Below are positions 63,647 to 64,000 of a DNA stretch of 64,000 nt, piece by piece (within the stretch, counting starts at the first letter, position 1; every line of letters begins with the position of its first letter). This stretch comes from RHKX01 sp046330285 (GTDB lineage Bacteria; Actinomycetota; Thermoleophilia; Solirubrobacterales; 70-9): positions 62,001-126,000 of the forward strand of contig JAXLSX010000004.1 of assembly GCA_046330285.1 (NCBI GenBank), given 5' to 3'. The notes under the pieces were generated by a model. It saw nothing but the letters and a program-made list of their open reading frames with translations, ran no database searches and was not told the origin of the DNA. Position numbers and translations under genes: made by a program.

Positions 63647-64000
63647 GTGACGACGCGGCGCACGCAGGCCGAGCGCCGCGAGGCGACGCGCGCGGCGCTG
63701 CTCGAAGCCGCCCGCCCGCTCTTCGCCGATCGCGGCTACGAGGCCGTAAGCAGCGAGGAGATCGTCGCCGCCGCGGGGGTCACGCGCGGCGCCCTCTACC
63801 ACCACTTCGACGGCAAGCGCGGGCTCTTCGCGTCCGTCTTCGAGGAAGTCGAAGCGGAGCTGACCGCGAGCTTCGACCTCTCCGGCCTCGACGCCGGCGA
63901 CCCCCTCGCGGTGCTGCTCGCGGCGATCGACCAGTTCCTCGACCTCAGTCTCGACTCGCAGGTGCAGCGGATCGTCCTCATCGACGGCCCCTCGGTTCTC
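63647..64000 (+). CDS. TetR-family transcriptional regulator, N-terminal part
   Basis: The gene is cut at the right edge; 118 residues are visible. The N-terminal helix-turn-helix is classic: RRTQAERREATRAALLEAARPLFADRGYEAVSSEEIVAAAGVTRGALYHHFDGKRGLFASVFEEVEAEL. The GTG at 63647 follows GGGAG by six bases; an ATG at 63626 inside the operator is in frame and would place the start on top of operator site 2. It should repress itself and the divergent hydrolase-VOC unit. The ligand-binding domain is mostly missing. Confidence 0.92.
   Translation, partial: MTTRRTQAERREATRAALLEAARPLFADRGYEAVSSEEIVAAAGVTRGALYHHFDGKRGLFASVFEEVEAELTASFDLSGLDAGDPLAVLLAAIDQFLDLSLDSQVQRIVLIDGPSVL

Noticed and set aside
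1..64000. rRNA, tRNA or insertion sequence genes
   Set aside because: No tRNA cloverleaf with CCA-type acceptor, rRNA-like sequence, transposase or terminal inverted repeats were noticed by eye. A scan with dedicated tools could still find a missed tRNA.

Overview
The window is about 64 kb of very GC-rich bacterial DNA, densely packed with genes on both strands. Many genes start with GTG or TTG and are coupled to the gene before them by ATGA/GTGA overlaps. The content points to a deep-branching actinobacterium, most plausibly a Thermoleophilia/Solirubrobacterales member. The evidence is a pair of ArsA/Get3-like ATPases as in Rv3679-Rv3680, a methyltransferase-GH57-GT4 set as in Rv3030-Rv3032, a DipZ-type CcdA-thioredoxin fusion, an Rpf-like muralidase and split acyl-CoA mutase subunits. 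The lineage is inferred; no rRNA or tRNA gene was seen to confirm it.

Layout. 1-2119: end of an osmoprotectant ABC operon (two permeases and a binding lipoprotein) closed by a long hairpin. 2160-5902: small membrane protein, GlpX fructose bisphosphatase, NAD(P)-binding protein, and on the minus strand a BrkB-type membrane protein. 5903-7907: near-consensus promoter, primary sigma factor with an apparent single-base frameshift, small CxxC protein, strong terminator. 7967-11981: PilT ATPase, HxlR regulator, VOC protein, large acidic orphan. 11991-16755: the ArsA-like ATPase pair diverges from a ParA-FtsZ operon in which both proteins carry long acidic, Pro/Glu-rich N-terminal extensions. 16774-21914: gamma-glutamyltransferase, Lon-type N domain, adenylate cyclase, DipZ. 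21911-26321: two divergent methyltransferases, GH57 branching enzyme, GT4 glucosyltransferase. 26318-34066: small genes, a MeaB GTPase, three related PRC-barrel-like proteins, and a minus-strand operon of secreted and collagen-like proteins.

34095-43082 is the most striking accessory block. It is a minus-strand, translationally coupled operon with two paralogous coiled-coil proteins, a lipoprotein, an orphan PstS-like binding protein, a domain of unknown function, a 46-residue membrane peptide, a processive GT2 glycosyltransferase and a polytopic membrane protein. The GT2 enzyme carries an N-terminal MshEN domain with both 24-residue c-di-GMP-binding motifs. A 14-bp inverted repeat lies just before the second coiled-coil gene. 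The block looks like an undescribed c-di-GMP-controlled surface-polysaccharide export or assembly system.

43192-58371 is mainly acyl-CoA metabolism: acyl-CoA dehydrogenase, thiolase, an acyl-CoA mutase whose active-site pair (Phe82/Gln200) is that of isobutyryl-CoA mutase rather than methylmalonyl-CoA mutase, its separate B12 subunit, EtfBA, and an ETF:quinone oxidoreductase lacking one Fe-S cysteine. Together with MeaB at 28313 these could take branched-chain or fatty acyl-CoA to the quinone pool. Leucyl aminopeptidase, an amidase, a HAD phosphatase, a zinc alcohol dehydrogenase and an Rpf-like protein are interspersed. 58472-64000 holds a secreted helical protein, GNAT, an SF2 helicase, a P-loop kinase, a VOC protein and an alpha/beta hydrolase divergent from a TetR gene, with two tandem 21-bp operators between the last two.
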